The notes under the pieces were generated by a model, which was not told the origin of the DNA, ran no database searches, and saw nothing but the letters and a program-made list of their open reading frames with translations. A stretch of DNA of 64,000 nt from Roseomonas haemaphysalidis (GTDB taxonomy: Bacteria; Pseudomonadota; Alphaproteobacteria; Acetobacterales; Acetobacteraceae): contig NZ_CP061177.1 in the NCBI RefSeq assembly GCF_017355405.1, positions 1,054,001 to 1,118,000 of the forward strand, written 5' to 3'. Made by a program: the position numbers and the translations under genes. Positions 1-12,178 of this stretch are shown here, one piece after another (position 1 is the first letter of the stretch; each line of letters opens with the position of its first letter).

Positions 1-566
1 CTGACCGTGGCGTCCATCACGATCGGCTCTTCCAGGCCGTGCGGCGCGGCGCAGCGCACCTCCTGTCCCAGGAATTTCTGGAAGCCCAGCGCCAGGCTGG
101 GCGCCGGCGCCGGCCCGCGGCCATCCACCACCGCGCCGGCCCGCAGCACCGTGCCGTCTTCCAGCACCGCTTCGGTGCCATTCAGCCGCGCCACCGGCGT
201 GTTCAGCCGCACCCGGCCGCCCAGCCGCAGGGACAGCACCTGGTGGAAGCGCTCGCTGCTGACGCTGGCATAGCCGCTGGACAGCCGCCGCGCGCGCGCC
301 GGAAAGCGCACCGCGTAGCCCGGCCAGCGATGCGCCACCAGCGGCGCCACCCAGGCCCACTGCGCGGGCGACAGGTCACGCTCGAAGAACGACCAGGTGT
401 GGCCGGCCCCCAGGCTGGGCCCGGCTTCCAGCAGCAGCACCCGCAGCTCCGGCCGCAGCTCGGCCAGCCGCAGGGCCAGCAGCCCGTTGGCCAGGCCACC
501 GCCGATCAGCAGGATGTCGGCCACCGTGTCGGGGGGTGGCCGGTCGGGCGGCGGGGCATCGGGCAT
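1..566 (-). CDS. crtY: Lycopene beta-cyclase, amino-terminal part (runs off left edge)
   Basis: Cyclises the ends of lycopene to give beta-carotene, the substrate of the neighbouring CrtW ketolase. Only the first 188 or so codons are present; the gene continues past the left edge. Translation of the minus strand from the ATG at 566 gives MPDAPPPDRP, then a dinucleotide-binding stretch ILLIGGGLANG near residue 20, and the HTWSF motif typical of CrtY about 30 residues later. It is divergent from crtW with 85 bases between the two starts, so one shared promoter region probably serves both. Family assignment rests on the glycine-rich motif plus HTWSF and the CrtW neighbour. The carboxy-terminal part cannot be checked. 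Confidence 0.88.
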   Translation of the reverse strand, partial: MPDAPPPDRPPPDTVADILLIGGGLANGLLALRLAELRPELRVLLLEAGPSLGAGHTWSFFERDLSPAQWAWVAPLVAHRWPGYAVRFPARARRLSSGYASVSSERFHQVLSLRLGGRVRLNTPVARLNGTEAVLEDGTVLRAGAVVDGRGPAPAPSLALGFQKFLGQEVRCAAPHGLEEPIVMDATV

Positions 567-651
567 GGGCGGGACGCTGGCACGGGGCCGCCCGCCCTGC
601 AATATCGGCAGGCCGCCCCATATGGCAGGAATGGCACCGCGAAAGGATCCG

Positions 652-1389
652 ATGCCGCTTTCCCCTCCCCCCGCCGTGATCCGCGGCCAGGGCGCCATCG
701 GCCTGACCCTGGCGCTGCTGGTGCTGGCGGCCTGGCTGGCACTGCACGTCTACGGTGTCTACTTCCACCGGTGGAGCGGCTGGAGCTGGCTGGTCGTGCC
801 GCCGCTGATGGCGCTGCAGACCTGGCTGTCCGTCGGGCTGTTCATCATCGCGCATGATGCCATCCACGGCTCGCTGGCCCCCGGCCACAGGTGCCTGAAC
901 CGCGCCATGGGCCAGCTCTGCGTCGGCCTTTACGCCGGCTTCCGCTTCCGCCGCCTGGAAGCCAACCACCACCTGCACCATTCCGAAAGCGGCACCGAAG
1001 GCGACCCGGACTTCGACCCCGACGCCCCCGGCCGCCTGCTGCCCTGGTTCTACCGCTTCTTCCGCACCTATTTCGGACTGGTGGAATTCGCCGTGCTGAC
1101 GGTCTGGCTGGGCGTGGCGATCTTCGTCCTCGGCGCGCATCCGGCCAACCTGATCGCCTTCTGGGGGCTGCCGGCGCTGCTGTCGGCCTTCCAACTGTTC
1201 TTCTTCGGCACTTGGCTGCCGCACCACCACGATGGCTCGGCATTCGGTGACGGGCACAACGCCCGCTCCAACGGCTTCGGGCCGCTCGCCTCGCTGCTCA
1301 CCTGCTTCCACTTCGGGCGGCACCATGAGCACCACCTGCACCCCTACCTGCCCTGGTGGCGGATTCCTGATCTCTCGCGGGAGGGGTAG
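652..1389 (+). CDS. crtW: Beta-carotene ketolase CrtW
   Basis: Membrane di-iron oxygenase of the fatty-acid-desaturase superfamily that adds 4-keto groups to beta-carotene, giving canthaxanthin or, with a hydroxylase, astaxanthin. The 245-residue protein has the family's histidine clusters in order: HDAIH, NHHLHH, PHHHDG and RHHEHHLHPYLPWW close to the end. Several hydrophobic segments lie between them. The start at 652 was chosen because an AAAGGA ribosome site sits five bases upstream; in-frame ATGs at 622 and 631 lack one. Length agrees with known CrtW proteins. Divergent from crtY, so the pair should make keto-carotenoids. A repeat element follows the stop immediately. Confidence 0.93.
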   Translation: MPLSPPPAVIRGQGAIGLTLALLVLAAWLALHVYGVYFHRWSGWSWLVVPPLMALQTWLSVGLFIIAHDAIHGSLAPGHRCLNRAMGQLCVGLYAGFRFRRLEANHHLHHSESGTEGDPDFDPDAPGRLLPWFYRFFRTYFGLVEFAVLTVWLGVAIFVLGAHPANLIAFWGLPALLSAFQLFFFGTWLPHHHDGSAFGDGHNARSNGFGPLASLLTCFHFGRHHEHHLHPYLPWWRIPDLSREG

Positions 1390-1396
1390 GAGAAGC

Positions 1397-1546
1397 AAGG
1401 CTGGGGGAAGGAATTCCCCCAGGCCCCCATCTTCTTTTTGTTCTGTTTCCGGGGTGGCTGTTGGAGACCGGCCGCTGCCACCAACGCCGACCGAAAAACC
1501 GATGGAAAAAAGATGGGGGTTCGGGGGAATTCCTTCCCCCGACCTT
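1397..1546. repeat. Family A paired-arm element, copy A1
   Basis: Two inverted arms of about 43 bases. The left arm starts AAGGCTGGGGGAAGGAATTC and runs into CATCTTCTTTTTG; the right arm is its near-perfect reverse complement, ending at CCTT (1546). About 60 bases of unrelated sequence separate them. Each arm holds a GGGGGAA/TTCCCCC hairpin followed, reading inward, by a T-run. It lies between the convergent 3' ends of crtW and the 123-residue gene, where a two-way terminator would be expected. Confidence 0.85.
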
Positions 1547-1918
1547 CTACGCCCCCACCACCCCGATCACCCTTGCCGCTTCCAGCGCCGCCGCGCGTGA
1601 CGGCGGCAGGATCGCTTCCCGCCGCTGGCTGACCAGCATGACGCTGACCACGCGGGCGATCCATTCCACGTACATGTCCCGCGCCACCCAGAACCATTCG
1701 TCCGGCGCGCCGCCGGCGCTGGCGGAGGTGGCGCGGGCTTCCGCGACCAGGCGCGACAGGCGGCGTTCCATGGCGTCGCCGGCCAGCGCCGCGCGGCAGT
1801 CCTCGATGCCGCGGCGGGCACCTTGCAGCGCCAGGGCATCGGCCGGGCGGCGGTAGCGCTGGCGGATGTCCTCCAGCGTGTCGTCCAGCAGGATGTTGAG
1901 GAAGTCGACCACCAGCAT
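1547..1918 (-). CDS. Conserved-looking hypothetical protein, 123 residues
   Basis: No family recognised. The protein is mostly helical by composition, with no signal peptide and no membrane segment. It starts MLVVDFLNILLDDTLEDIRQ and contains an aromatic stretch EWFWVARDMYVEWIA near residue 75. The ATG at 1918 lies 55 bases downstream of the dehydratase gene stop on the same strand, so the two may be co-transcribed. Its 3' end abuts repeat A1. Coding is supported by sensible amino-acid composition in a GC-rich genome and by tight packing between annotated neighbours. Function unknown. Confidence 0.6.
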   Translation of the reverse strand: MLVVDFLNILLDDTLEDIRQRYRRPADALALQGARRGIEDCRAALAGDAMERRLSRLVAEARATSASAGGAPDEWFWVARDMYVEWIARVVSVMLVSQRREAILPPSRAAALEAARVIGVVGA

Positions 1919-1972
1919 CGCATGCGCCTCCTGGGTCCCGGGCGCGAGTCTGCGCCCGGGGCGGGGGGCGGT

Positions 1973-3688
1973 TCAAGGGCGGCCGGGGGTTTCCAGCAGG
2001 AAGTCGAAGTCGCAGCCCTGGTCGGCCAGCAGCACCTCGCGCCGGTACAGGCGGGCGTAGCCGCGGGCGGGGTTGGCCGGGGCCGGCGGGCTGGCCTCGG
2101 CACGGCGGGCGAGCTCCGCCTGGTCCACCAGCAGGTCGATGCGGCGGTCGCGCACCGAAACGCGGATGCGGTCGCCGTCGCGCACCAGCCCGAGCGGCCC
2201 GCCCGAGGCGCTGTCCGGCGTGACGTGCAGCACGATGGTGCCATAGGCGGTGCCGGACATGCGGGCGTCCGAGATGCGCAGCATGTCCTTCACCCCCGCG
2301 CGGGCCAGCTTCTGCGGGATGGGCAGGTAGCCGGCTTCCGGCATGCCGGAGGGGGAAAGCGGCCCGGCGTTCTGCAGCACCAGCACGTCGTCGGCCGTGA
2401 CGTCGAGATCCGGGTCGTCGATGCGCGCCGAGAGGTCCTCCAGCGAGGAAAAGACCACCGCGCGGCCCTCGTGCTCGAACAGCTTCGAATCGGCGGCGGC
2501 GCGCTTGAGGATGGCACCGCGCGGCGCGAGGCTGCCGAACAGCGCCACCAGCCCGCCCTGCGGCTGCAGCGGCTCCGCCAGCGGGCGCACCACCGCGCGG
2601 TCCACGAAGCCGGGCTCGGCGTCCAGCCGCTGGCCCAGCGTTTCGCCCGTCACGGTCATGCAATCCAGGTGCAGCAGCGGGCGCAGCTCGCGCAGCACGG
2701 CGCCGATGCCGCCGGCGGCGTGCAGGTCCTCCATGTAGAAGGGGCCGGTGGGCTTCAGGTCCACCAGCACGGGGGTGGTGTCCGACAGCTCGTTCAGCTT
2801 GGCGAGCGGGATCGGGATGCCGGCGCGGCCGGCGATGGCGGTCAGGTGGATGATCGCGTTGGTGGAGCCGCCGATCGCCAGCAGCACGCGCAGCGCATTC
2901 TCCACCGACTTCGGCGTCACGATGTCGCGGATCGTGGTGCCGGCACGGGCCAGCGCCAGCGCGGCGGCGCCGGACGCCTCGGCGGCGCGGATGCGGTCGG
3001 CGTGCACGGCGGGGATGGCGGCGGTGCCGGGCAGCAGGATGCCCAGCGCTTCCGCCAGCGAGGCCATGGTGGAGGCCGTGCCCATCACCGCGCAGGTGCC
3101 GGCGGTGGTGGCGAGGTTGCCTTCCACCTCCTCGATGGTCGCGTCATCCACCTCGCCGGCGCGGAACTTGGCCCAGAAGCGGCGGCAGTCGGTGCAGGCG
3201 CCCAGCCGCTCGCCGCGCCAGCGCCCGGTCATCATCGGCCCCGTCACCACCTGCACCGTGGGCAACCCGGCCGAGACGGCGCCCATCAGCTGCGCCGGCA
3301 CCGTCTTGTCGCAGCCGCCCACCAGCACCACCGCGTCCATCGGCTGGCCACGGATCATCTCCTCCGTGTCCATCGCCATCAGGTTGCGGAAGAACAGGCT
3401 GGTGGGGTTGAGGAAGACCTCGCCGAGCGAGATGGTGGGAAATTCCAGCGGCAGCCCGCCGGCCGCCAGCACGCCGCGCTTCACCGCCGCCACCAGCTCC
3501 GGCACCCCCCGGTGGCAGTTGTTGAACTCGGATGCCGTGGTGGCGATGCCCACCACCGGCTTCTTCAACAGGTCACCGGAATAGCCCATCGACCGCGCCA
3601 TGGAGAGCCGCAGGTAACGCGCGAAATCCGGGTCGCCGTAGTTGGTCAGGCCACGGGCCAAGCCGATGGCGGGCGGGGTCTCGGTCAC
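1973..3688 (-). CDS. IlvD/Edd-family sugar-acid dehydratase (L-arabinonate dehydratase-like)
   Basis: Iron-sulphur dehydratase that removes water from an aldonic acid to give a 2-keto-3-deoxy acid. The 571-residue protein shows the family's cluster cysteines at about residues 58 (NNCHRG), 126 (GGCDKTVPAQ) and 199 (AGTCAVMG). Their spacing matches the cluster cysteines of characterised pentonate dehydratases. The active-site serine motif SDARMSGTAYG lies in the carboxy half. That makes a pentonate or related sugar acid likelier than dihydroxy-acid dehydratase (IlvD), though the exact substrate is not settled by sequence. The start is GTG at 3688 with a GGAAGGA ribosome site about ten bases upstream. 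Repeat A2 separates it from the siderophore esterase upstream. Confidence 0.85.
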   Translation of the reverse strand: MTETPPAIGLARGLTNYGDPDFARYLRLSMARSMGYSGDLLKKPVVGIATTASEFNNCHRGVPELVAAVKRGVLAAGGLPLEFPTISLGEVFLNPTSLFFRNLMAMDTEEMIRGQPMDAVVLVGGCDKTVPAQLMGAVSAGLPTVQVVTGPMMTGRWRGERLGACTDCRRFWAKFRAGEVDDATIEEVEGNLATTAGTCAVMGTASTMASLAEALGILLPGTAAIPAVHADRIRAAEASGAAALALARAGTTIRDIVTPKSVENALRVLLAIGGSTNAIIHLTAIAGRAGIPIPLAKLNELSDTTPVLVDLKPTGPFYMEDLHAAGGIGAVLRELRPLLHLDCMTVTGETLGQRLDAEPGFVDRAVVRPLAEPLQPQGGLVALFGSLAPRGAILKRAAADSKLFEHEGRAVVFSSLEDLSARIDDPDLDVTADDVLVLQNAGPLSPSGMPEAGYLPIPQKLARAGVKDMLRISDARMSGTAYGTIVLHVTPDSASGGPLGLVRDGDRIRVSVRDRRIDLLVDQAELARRAEASPPAPANPARGYARLYRREVLLADQGCDFDFLLETPGRP

Positions 3689-3768
3689 GGGCAGGTGTCC
3701 TTCCTCGGGGGGCGCCGTTCAGGGGCGGCGCTTTCCGGGGGATGCTGCGGCCTTGGCCGGGGGGCGTA

Positions 3769-3920
3769 AAGGTTGGGGGAAGGAATTCCCCCAAACCCCC
3801 ATCTTTTTTCTGATCTCTTCCAGGGATCGCAGCCGGGACTGTCGCGCTACAGCCGCCACCTTCGCTCCCGAAGATGAATCAGAAAAAAGATGGGGTCCGG
3901 GGAATTCCTTCCCCGGCCTT
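3769..3920. repeat. Family A paired-arm element, copy A2
   Basis: Left arm begins AAGGTTGGGGGAAGGAATTC; the right arm ends GGCCTT at 3920. Both arms read inward into CCCCATCTTTTTTCTGAT, one of the longest perfectly conserved stretches in the family. The centre is about 60 bases and unrelated to other copies. It lies between two co-directional minus-strand genes (esterase end 3926, dehydratase start 3688), so it is not confined to convergent gene pairs. Confidence 0.85.
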
Positions 3921-3925
3921 GCTGC

Positions 3926-4726
3926 CTATGACCCCATCACGAAGCGCAGGGCCCGCCCCAGCGCCACCGCCATCACCGACCCATGCGTCTCGCCCTCCGC
4001 ACAATGGAACTGCACCGGGTAGCCGGCGCCTTCCAGCCGGACGGCGGCGTCGCGCGCGTGGTCCACCATGGCGCGGCGTTCGCGGCGGTCGGCGGTGGCG
4101 GCGGAGGGGGTTTCCCAGGGCGTCAGGCCTTGTTCGTACTGGCCCACGGCAATGGCGACGCGGGGCGGCGCGGGCCGGCGCGCGAAGGCCAGGCGCGCCG
4201 GGTTCCACCAGACGGAGGGGCTGATGGCGACAAAGCCCGCGAAGGCCTCCGCGTCATGCGCCAGGATGTCGAGCGCCAGGAAGCCCGCCAGGGAATGGCC
4301 GACCAGGACCCGGCGCGCCGGGTCCACCGCGCAGCGTTCGGCGATGCGCCCGGCGACGGGGCCGCGCAGCGCGGCGAGAAAGGCGTCGCGGCCGCCGGTG
4401 GGGTGGGGGGCGGGTTCGGCAGCGGGCGGGCCGGGGGTGTAGTCCAGCATGCGGCGGGCGCGGTGGAAGGGGGCGTCGCCGGGATAGGCGAGGCCCGCCA
4501 CCACGGCGGGCGGGATGCCCGTGACGCCGGCGCGCAGCGCGGAGGCGCGGGCGATGTCGGTGACCAGGCCGAAGCCCGCATTGGCATCCAGCAGCGTGAT
4601 GACCGGATGGCCGCCGGGCGGCGGCGGCGCGGCGGGGATGGCCAGCCACAGGCGGTACTCGCCGGCCGGGGTGTGGAGGACGTGTTCCTCCGTGCCCGGC
4701 AGGGTGACGGGGGGGATGTCAGCCAC
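3926..4726 (-). CDS. Alpha/beta-hydrolase esterase, probable catechol-siderophore esterase
   Basis: Serine esterase of the Fes/IroE-like alpha/beta-hydrolase group, 266 residues. The nucleophile motif GHSLAG is near residue 143, followed by SPSVWWNP, a sequence typical of this group; a late histidine lies in EGETHGS. No signal peptide is visible, so it should act in the cytoplasm or inner periplasm, hydrolysing the ester backbone of an imported ferric siderophore to release iron. The GTG start at 4726 overlaps the end of entA by eight bases, indicating translational coupling and strongly linking it to the siderophore pathway. Substrate is inferred from family and context. Confidence 0.82.
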   Translation of the reverse strand: MADIPPVTLPGTEEHVLHTPAGEYRLWLAIPAAPPPPGGHPVITLLDANAGFGLVTDIARASALRAGVTGIPPAVVAGLAYPGDAPFHRARRMLDYTPGPPAAEPAPHPTGGRDAFLAALRGPVAGRIAERCAVDPARRVLVGHSLAGFLALDILAHDAEAFAGFVAISPSVWWNPARLAFARRPAPPRVAIAVGQYEQGLTPWETPSAATADRRERRAMVDHARDAAVRLEGAGYPVQFHCAEGETHGSVMAVALGRALRFVMGS

Positions 4727-5480
4727 GCAGCGTGGCGCCGCCGTCGATGTAGAGGTCGGCCATGGTGATGTGCCCGGCGCGGTCGGACAGCAGAAAGGCC
4801 ACGGCGTCCGCGATGTCCTCCGGCGTCGCCAGCTTGCCGAGCGGGATGCCGGTCTTGAACTGCTCCGGCAGCCCGGCGATGACGCGCGCGGCCCCCTGCT
4901 CGTCCGCCCACATGCCGGTCTGCATGGGTGTCAGCGTCGAGCCCGGGGCGACGACGTTGCAGCGGATGCCGTGCGGCGCCAGCTCCAGCCCCAGGCAGCG
5001 CGCGAACATGGTGGTCGCGGCCTTGGACGCCGCATAGGCCGCCATGGCATGGCGCGGGATGCCGGCGGCGTTGGAGCTGACCACGACGATGGCCCCGTGC
5101 CCGCGCGGCGCCATGACGCGTGCCATGGCGCGGCCCAGGTGAAACACCCCATCCGTATTGACGGCGAAGACCCGGCGCCAGGCGGCGTCGTCCGTTTCGC
5201 TCACCAGCCCGGTGGCCAGGATGCCGGCCAAACTGGCGCAGGCGTCGATCGGCCCTTCCTCCGCCTCCACCCGCGCCACCAGCGCATCGACGGCGGCGCT
5301 GTCCGTCACGTCCAGCGGCAGGGCGCGCAGGTGGTCGGCGGCGGCAATGCCGGAAACGTCGAGGTCGGTGGCGATCACCCGCATGCCCTCGGCCAGCAGC
5401 GCCTCCAGCACCGCGCGGCCGATGCCGCCGGCGGCGCCCGTCACCAGCACGCGGCGCCCTGACAATCCGCTCGGTCTCAT
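4719..5480 (-). CDS. entA: 2,3-dihydro-2,3-dihydroxybenzoate dehydrogenase EntA
   Basis: Short-chain dehydrogenase that oxidises 2,3-dihydro-2,3-dihydroxybenzoate to 2,3-dihydroxybenzoate with NAD, the last step in making the catechol unit. The 253-residue protein has the cofactor motif TGAAGGIG near residue 15 and the catalytic serine-tyrosine-lysine set (VVVSSNAAG, then YAASKAA). The start at 5480 is the ATG nearest the conserved amino end; longer in-frame starts would extend into the repeat. It lies downstream of the NRPS, separated by repeat A3, and overlaps the esterase gene. Generic SDRs look similar, but the cluster context makes EntA by far the best call. Confidence 0.88.
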   Translation of the reverse strand: MRPSGLSGRRVLVTGAAGGIGRAVLEALLAEGMRVIATDLDVSGIAAADHLRALPLDVTDSAAVDALVARVEAEEGPIDACASLAGILATGLVSETDDAAWRRVFAVNTDGVFHLGRAMARVMAPRGHGAIVVVSSNAAGIPRHAMAAYAASKAATTMFARCLGLELAPHGIRCNVVAPGSTLTPMQTGMWADEQGAARVIAGLPEQFKTGIPLGKLATPEDIADAVAFLLSDRAGHITMADLYIDGGATLRG

Positions 5481-5514
5481 GGGGTGGGTCCTTTTGCTGG
5501 GGCGGGGGAGAAGC

Positions 5515-5640
5515 AAGGCCGGGGAAGGAATTCCCCGGACCCCATCTTTGTTCTGGTCTGTCTTCGGGCGTGGCCGTTGCCGCGTGCCGCTTTCTGGCAA
5601 AAACAAAAGAAAGGGTCCGGGGAATTCCTTCCCCGGCCTT
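5515..5640. repeat. Family A paired-arm element, copy A3
   Basis: The cleanest example of the hairpin: 5519-5538 is CCGGGGAA-GGAA-TTCCCCGG, an eight-base stem closing a GGAA loop, followed inward by GGACCCCATCTTTG. The right arm ends GGCCTT at 5640, three bases before the last codon of the NRPS gene. The centre carries GTGGCCGTTGCCGCGTGCCG, related to the centres of A4 and A5. It separates entF from entA inside an otherwise co-directional pathway. Confidence 0.85.
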
Positions 5641-5642
5641 CC

Positions 5643-9481
<3,839 letters not shown>

Positions 9482-9485
<4 letters not shown>

Positions 9486-9718
9486 GCGCCGGCTTGCGCG
9501 CGGGCCATGATCGCCCACCACGCGTCCAGCGTCAGCCGCTCGGCGAATTCAGAGAATTCCAGGGTCAGGTTGGCTTCGCGCGCCCAGCGGGTCAGCAGCG
9601 CCATGGCCCGCATGGAATCGAGGCCGAGGTCCATCAGCTCGTCCTCACCGCCGATGTCGTCCGGCTGCTCGTGCAGCAGGGCGGCGATGTCGGCGCGCAT
9701 GCGCTCGCGGGTCAGCAT
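9482..9718 (-). CDS. Free-standing aryl carrier protein (carboxy-terminal domain of EntB)
   Basis: Small acyl-carrier-type protein of 78 residues that holds 2,3-dihydroxybenzoate on a phosphopantetheine arm and presents it to the NRPS. The attachment motif DLGLDSM has its serine near residue 35. In E. coli and many other catecholate producers this domain is fused to the isochorismatase as EntB; here it is a separate gene. It overlaps the isochorismatase gene by seven bases (ATGCTGA) and the NRPS start by three, so all three should be translationally coupled. A phosphopantetheinyl transferase is needed to activate it, and none is seen in the window. Confidence 0.9.
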
Positions 9719-10356
9719 CGCAGGGCCTCCAGCAGGGCCTCGGTCGGCAGCGGCACGGCGCAGGTGGCGGCGACGTAGTTGACCGCCATCAGGTGTTTCT
9801 CGCGCGAGAAATCGGCCACCGCGTCGGCGGCCATGAAGGGCTCGATGTCGCGCTGAAAGGCTTCCGCGAGTGTCAGCGTCACGCCGATATGCGCGTAGAT
9901 GCCGCAGACCACGAGCTGGTCGCGGCCGCGCACCCGCAGCAGCGTGTCCAGGTTGGAGCGCTGGAAGGCGCTGTAGCGGTGCTTGGTCAGCACGAAGTCG
10001 CCGGGCGCGGGCGCGAGTTCCGGCAGGATCGGCTGGTGCTCCGGCGCGTCGCTCATCCCCGGGCCCCAGAGGTCGGCCTGCAGCCCGCGGTCGCGGCGGT
10101 CCTGGTTGCCGTGCTGCGCGGTGTAGAACACCGGCACCCCCGCCGCCCGCGCGGCGCGGATCAGCCGCGCGATGTTGGCCACCACCGGCGCCATGGGCGA
10201 CTGGTCGCGCGCATAGGGGCGGACGAAGTAGTGCTGCATGTCGTGCACCAGCAGCGCCGCGCGGTCGCGCGCCAGCGACCAGGGCGCGCGCGGCACGGGC
10301 AGCTCGGCCGCTTCCGGCAGCGCATAGGGGGCGATGGTCGGCAGGCCCTTGCTCAT
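9712..10356 (-). CDS. entB: Isochorismatase (amino-terminal domain of EntB, stand-alone)
   Basis: Hydrolyses isochorismate to 2,3-dihydro-2,3-dihydroxybenzoate and pyruvate. The protein has 214 residues with the family aspartate in LLVHDMQHYF near residue 39 and the lysine in TKHRYSAF. The position that is a cysteine in related cysteine hydrolases reads valine (YAHIGV), compatible with isochorismatases, which act without a cysteine nucleophile. It closes with PFMAADAVADFSREKHLMA, the familiar EntB signature. It lacks the fused carrier domain. The start at 10356 overlaps the entE stop as ATGA. Middle gene of the entE-entB-carrier-entF unit. Confidence 0.92.
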   Translation of the reverse strand: MSKGLPTIAPYALPEAAELPVPRAPWSLARDRAALLVHDMQHYFVRPYARDQSPMAPVVANIARLIRAARAAGVPVFYTAQHGNQDRRDRGLQADLWGPGMSDAPEHQPILPELAPAPGDFVLTKHRYSAFQRSNLDTLLRVRGRDQLVVCGIYAHIGVTLTLAEAFQRDIEPFMAADAVADFSREKHLMAVNYVAATCAVPLPTEALLEALRC

Positions 10357-11978
10357 GACGTCTGCTCCGCCAGAAAGCCGGCGCGCAGCCGGGCGCGCAG
10401 TTCCTTGCGGCTGATCTTGCCGGCGGCGGTGGTTTCGAACCGCTCCACCAGCACCACCTGGTCCGGCACCTTGAAGGCGGCGATGCCGCGCGCGCGCATC
10501 CAGGCCTTCAGCGCGGCAGGCTTCGGCGCCGCGCCCTGCGGAATGACAAAGGCGCAGGACCGCTCGCCCAGGAATTCGTCGGGGATCGAGACGATGGCGG
10601 CATCGAAGACATTGGGGTGCGCCAGCAGGTGGTCCTCCACTTCCTCGGCCGAGATCTTCTCGCCCGCGCGGTTGATGTGGTCGCCGGCGCGGCCCTGCAC
10701 CTCCAGGTAGCCGCCCGGCAGGCGCTTCACGATGTCGCCGGTGCGGTAGAAGCCGTCTTCCGTGAAGGCGCGCGCATTGGCGCCGGCGTCGTTGTGATAG
10801 GCGCGGATGGTGTAGGGGCCGCGCGCCAGCAGGTGGCCCGGCGTGCCGTCCGGCACCGGCGCGCCGGCGTCGTCCACCACCAGCACCTCGTCCATGGCGC
10901 TGATCGGCCGGCCCTGGGTCGTGACGATGGTTTCCTCGTCGTCGTCGAGCCGCGTGTAGTTCACCAGGCCCTCGGCCATGCCGAACACCTGCTGCAAGGT
11001 GCAGCCCAGCGCGGGCCGCACGCGCCGCGCCGCTTCCGGCGTGAACTTGGCGCCGCCCACCAGCAGCACGTCCAGGCTGGACAGGTCGTGCGGCGTTTGC
11101 GGCGCCGCCTGCATCCACAGCAGCGCCAGCGGCGGCACCAGCCCGGTGATGGTCACGCGGTGCCGCGCGATCAGCGGAAAGGCCACGTCCGGCGCGGGGG
11201 CGGGGCTGAGGACCACGGTGGCGCCGGCATACAGCGCGCCGATATGCCCCGGCGAGCTCATCGGGAAGTTGTGTGCCGCCGGCAGGGCCACCAGAAACAC
11301 GCTGCTGTCCGTCACGCCGCAGATGTCGTTGCTGGCCCAGCAGGAATACAGGTAGTCGTCATGCGTGCGTGGGATCAGCTTGGACAGCCCCGTGCTGCCG
11401 CCGGAGATCTGGATAAAGGCGACGTCGGACGGCGCCGCGTCGTCCGGCAAGGCCACGCTGGCGTCGCGCTCCGTCGCCAGCGGCGTGAACTCCGCCGCAT
11501 CCCCCGCCGCGACGACCACATGCCGCACCGCCGGCACCTCCGCCTGCAAGGCGCGGGCCTGCGCGCGATAGTCGAAGCCGTCATGCGTGGCCGGGATCAC
11601 GTAGCCCGCCGCCTCGCCCCGCCGCGCGAAATGCGCCACCTCGGTGATGCGGTGCGCCGGCAGGGCGTAGAGCGGGATCATCCGCGCGCGGAACAGCCCG
11701 AAGACGGCGGAAAAGAACTCGGCGATGTTGGGCAGCTGCACCACCACCCGATCCCCCGGCCGCAGCCCGGCGGCAAGGTATCCCGCCGCAGCCGCCTCGG
11801 CCCGCGCCAGCAACTCGGCGTAGCTCCAGCGCCGCTCGCCATCGATGATCGCGGTGGCGTCCGGCCGCTCGGCCGCGCGGGCGCGCAGCACGTCGGAGAA
11901 GGTCTCGCCGCGCCAGAAGCCGGCGTCGCGGTAGCGCTGGGCGAGGTCCGCCGGCCAGTCCTGGCGCAGGGGGGTCAT
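10353..11978 (-). CDS. entE: 2,3-dihydroxybenzoate-AMP ligase EntE
   Basis: Activates 2,3-dihydroxybenzoate with ATP and loads it on the aryl carrier protein. The 541-residue protein matches the length of EntE (536). It carries the adenylation signature ISGGSTGLSKLIPRTHDDY near 195, with the aryl-acid pattern PAAHNFPMSSPG about 40 residues on, and the late motifs YRTGD and GRAGDHINRAGEKIS. The final lysine region TAAGKISRKEL is intact. It is the first gene of a tightly overlapping unit (entE-entB-carrier-entF). Upstream lies repeat A4 and then entC, so the unit may need its own promoter if A4 terminates transcription. Confidence 0.94.
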   Translation of the reverse strand: MTPLRQDWPADLAQRYRDAGFWRGETFSDVLRARAAERPDATAIIDGERRWSYAELLARAEAAAAGYLAAGLRPGDRVVVQLPNIAEFFSAVFGLFRARMIPLYALPAHRITEVAHFARRGEAAGYVIPATHDGFDYRAQARALQAEVPAVRHVVVAAGDAAEFTPLATERDASVALPDDAAPSDVAFIQISGGSTGLSKLIPRTHDDYLYSCWASNDICGVTDSSVFLVALPAAHNFPMSSPGHIGALYAGATVVLSPAPAPDVAFPLIARHRVTITGLVPPLALLWMQAAPQTPHDLSSLDVLLVGGAKFTPEAARRVRPALGCTLQQVFGMAEGLVNYTRLDDDEETIVTTQGRPISAMDEVLVVDDAGAPVPDGTPGHLLARGPYTIRAYHNDAGANARAFTEDGFYRTGDIVKRLPGGYLEVQGRAGDHINRAGEKISAEEVEDHLLAHPNVFDAAIVSIPDEFLGERSCAFVIPQGAAPKPAALKAWMRARGIAAFKVPDQVVLVERFETTAAGKISRKELRARLRAGFLAEQTS

Positions 11979-12006
11979 GGGGTGGTCCTTGCCGTCACGC
12001 GGGGAG

Positions 12007-12155
12007 AAGGTCGGGGGAAAGAATTCCCCCGAGCCCCCATCTTCTTTTGTCTGTTCGCCGGGTCACGCTTTCGGAAACGGCGTGCCGCAACAACGGGCGC
12101 TCGCGGGGACAGACCAGAAGAAAGCAGGGGTTCGGGGATTTCATTCCCCGGCCTT
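12007..12155. repeat. Family A paired-arm element, copy A4
   Basis: Left arm begins AAGGTCGGGGGAAAGAATTC and reads into CCCCCATCTTCTTTTGTCTG; the right arm is more diverged (GGGGATTTCATTCCCC, ending GGCCTT at 12155). The centre includes GTGCCGCAACAAC, which in reverse complement resembles the GTGGCTGTTG of A1 and A5. It sits between entC and entE, both on the minus strand. Confidence 0.82.
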
Positions 12156-12178
12156 CCTGTTCCGCCCCCAGCCACAGG

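Noticed and set aside
1973..3688. Dihydroxy-acid dehydratase IlvD of branched-chain amino-acid synthesis
   Set aside because: Cysteine spacing and length fit the sugar-acid dehydratase branch better, and no other ilv genes are near.
1823..3769. Long plus-strand open frame opposite the dehydratase
   Set aside because: Composition is dominated by Arg, His, Gln and Gly, no family motifs, and it is exactly antisense to a well-supported gene; a by-product of high GC content.
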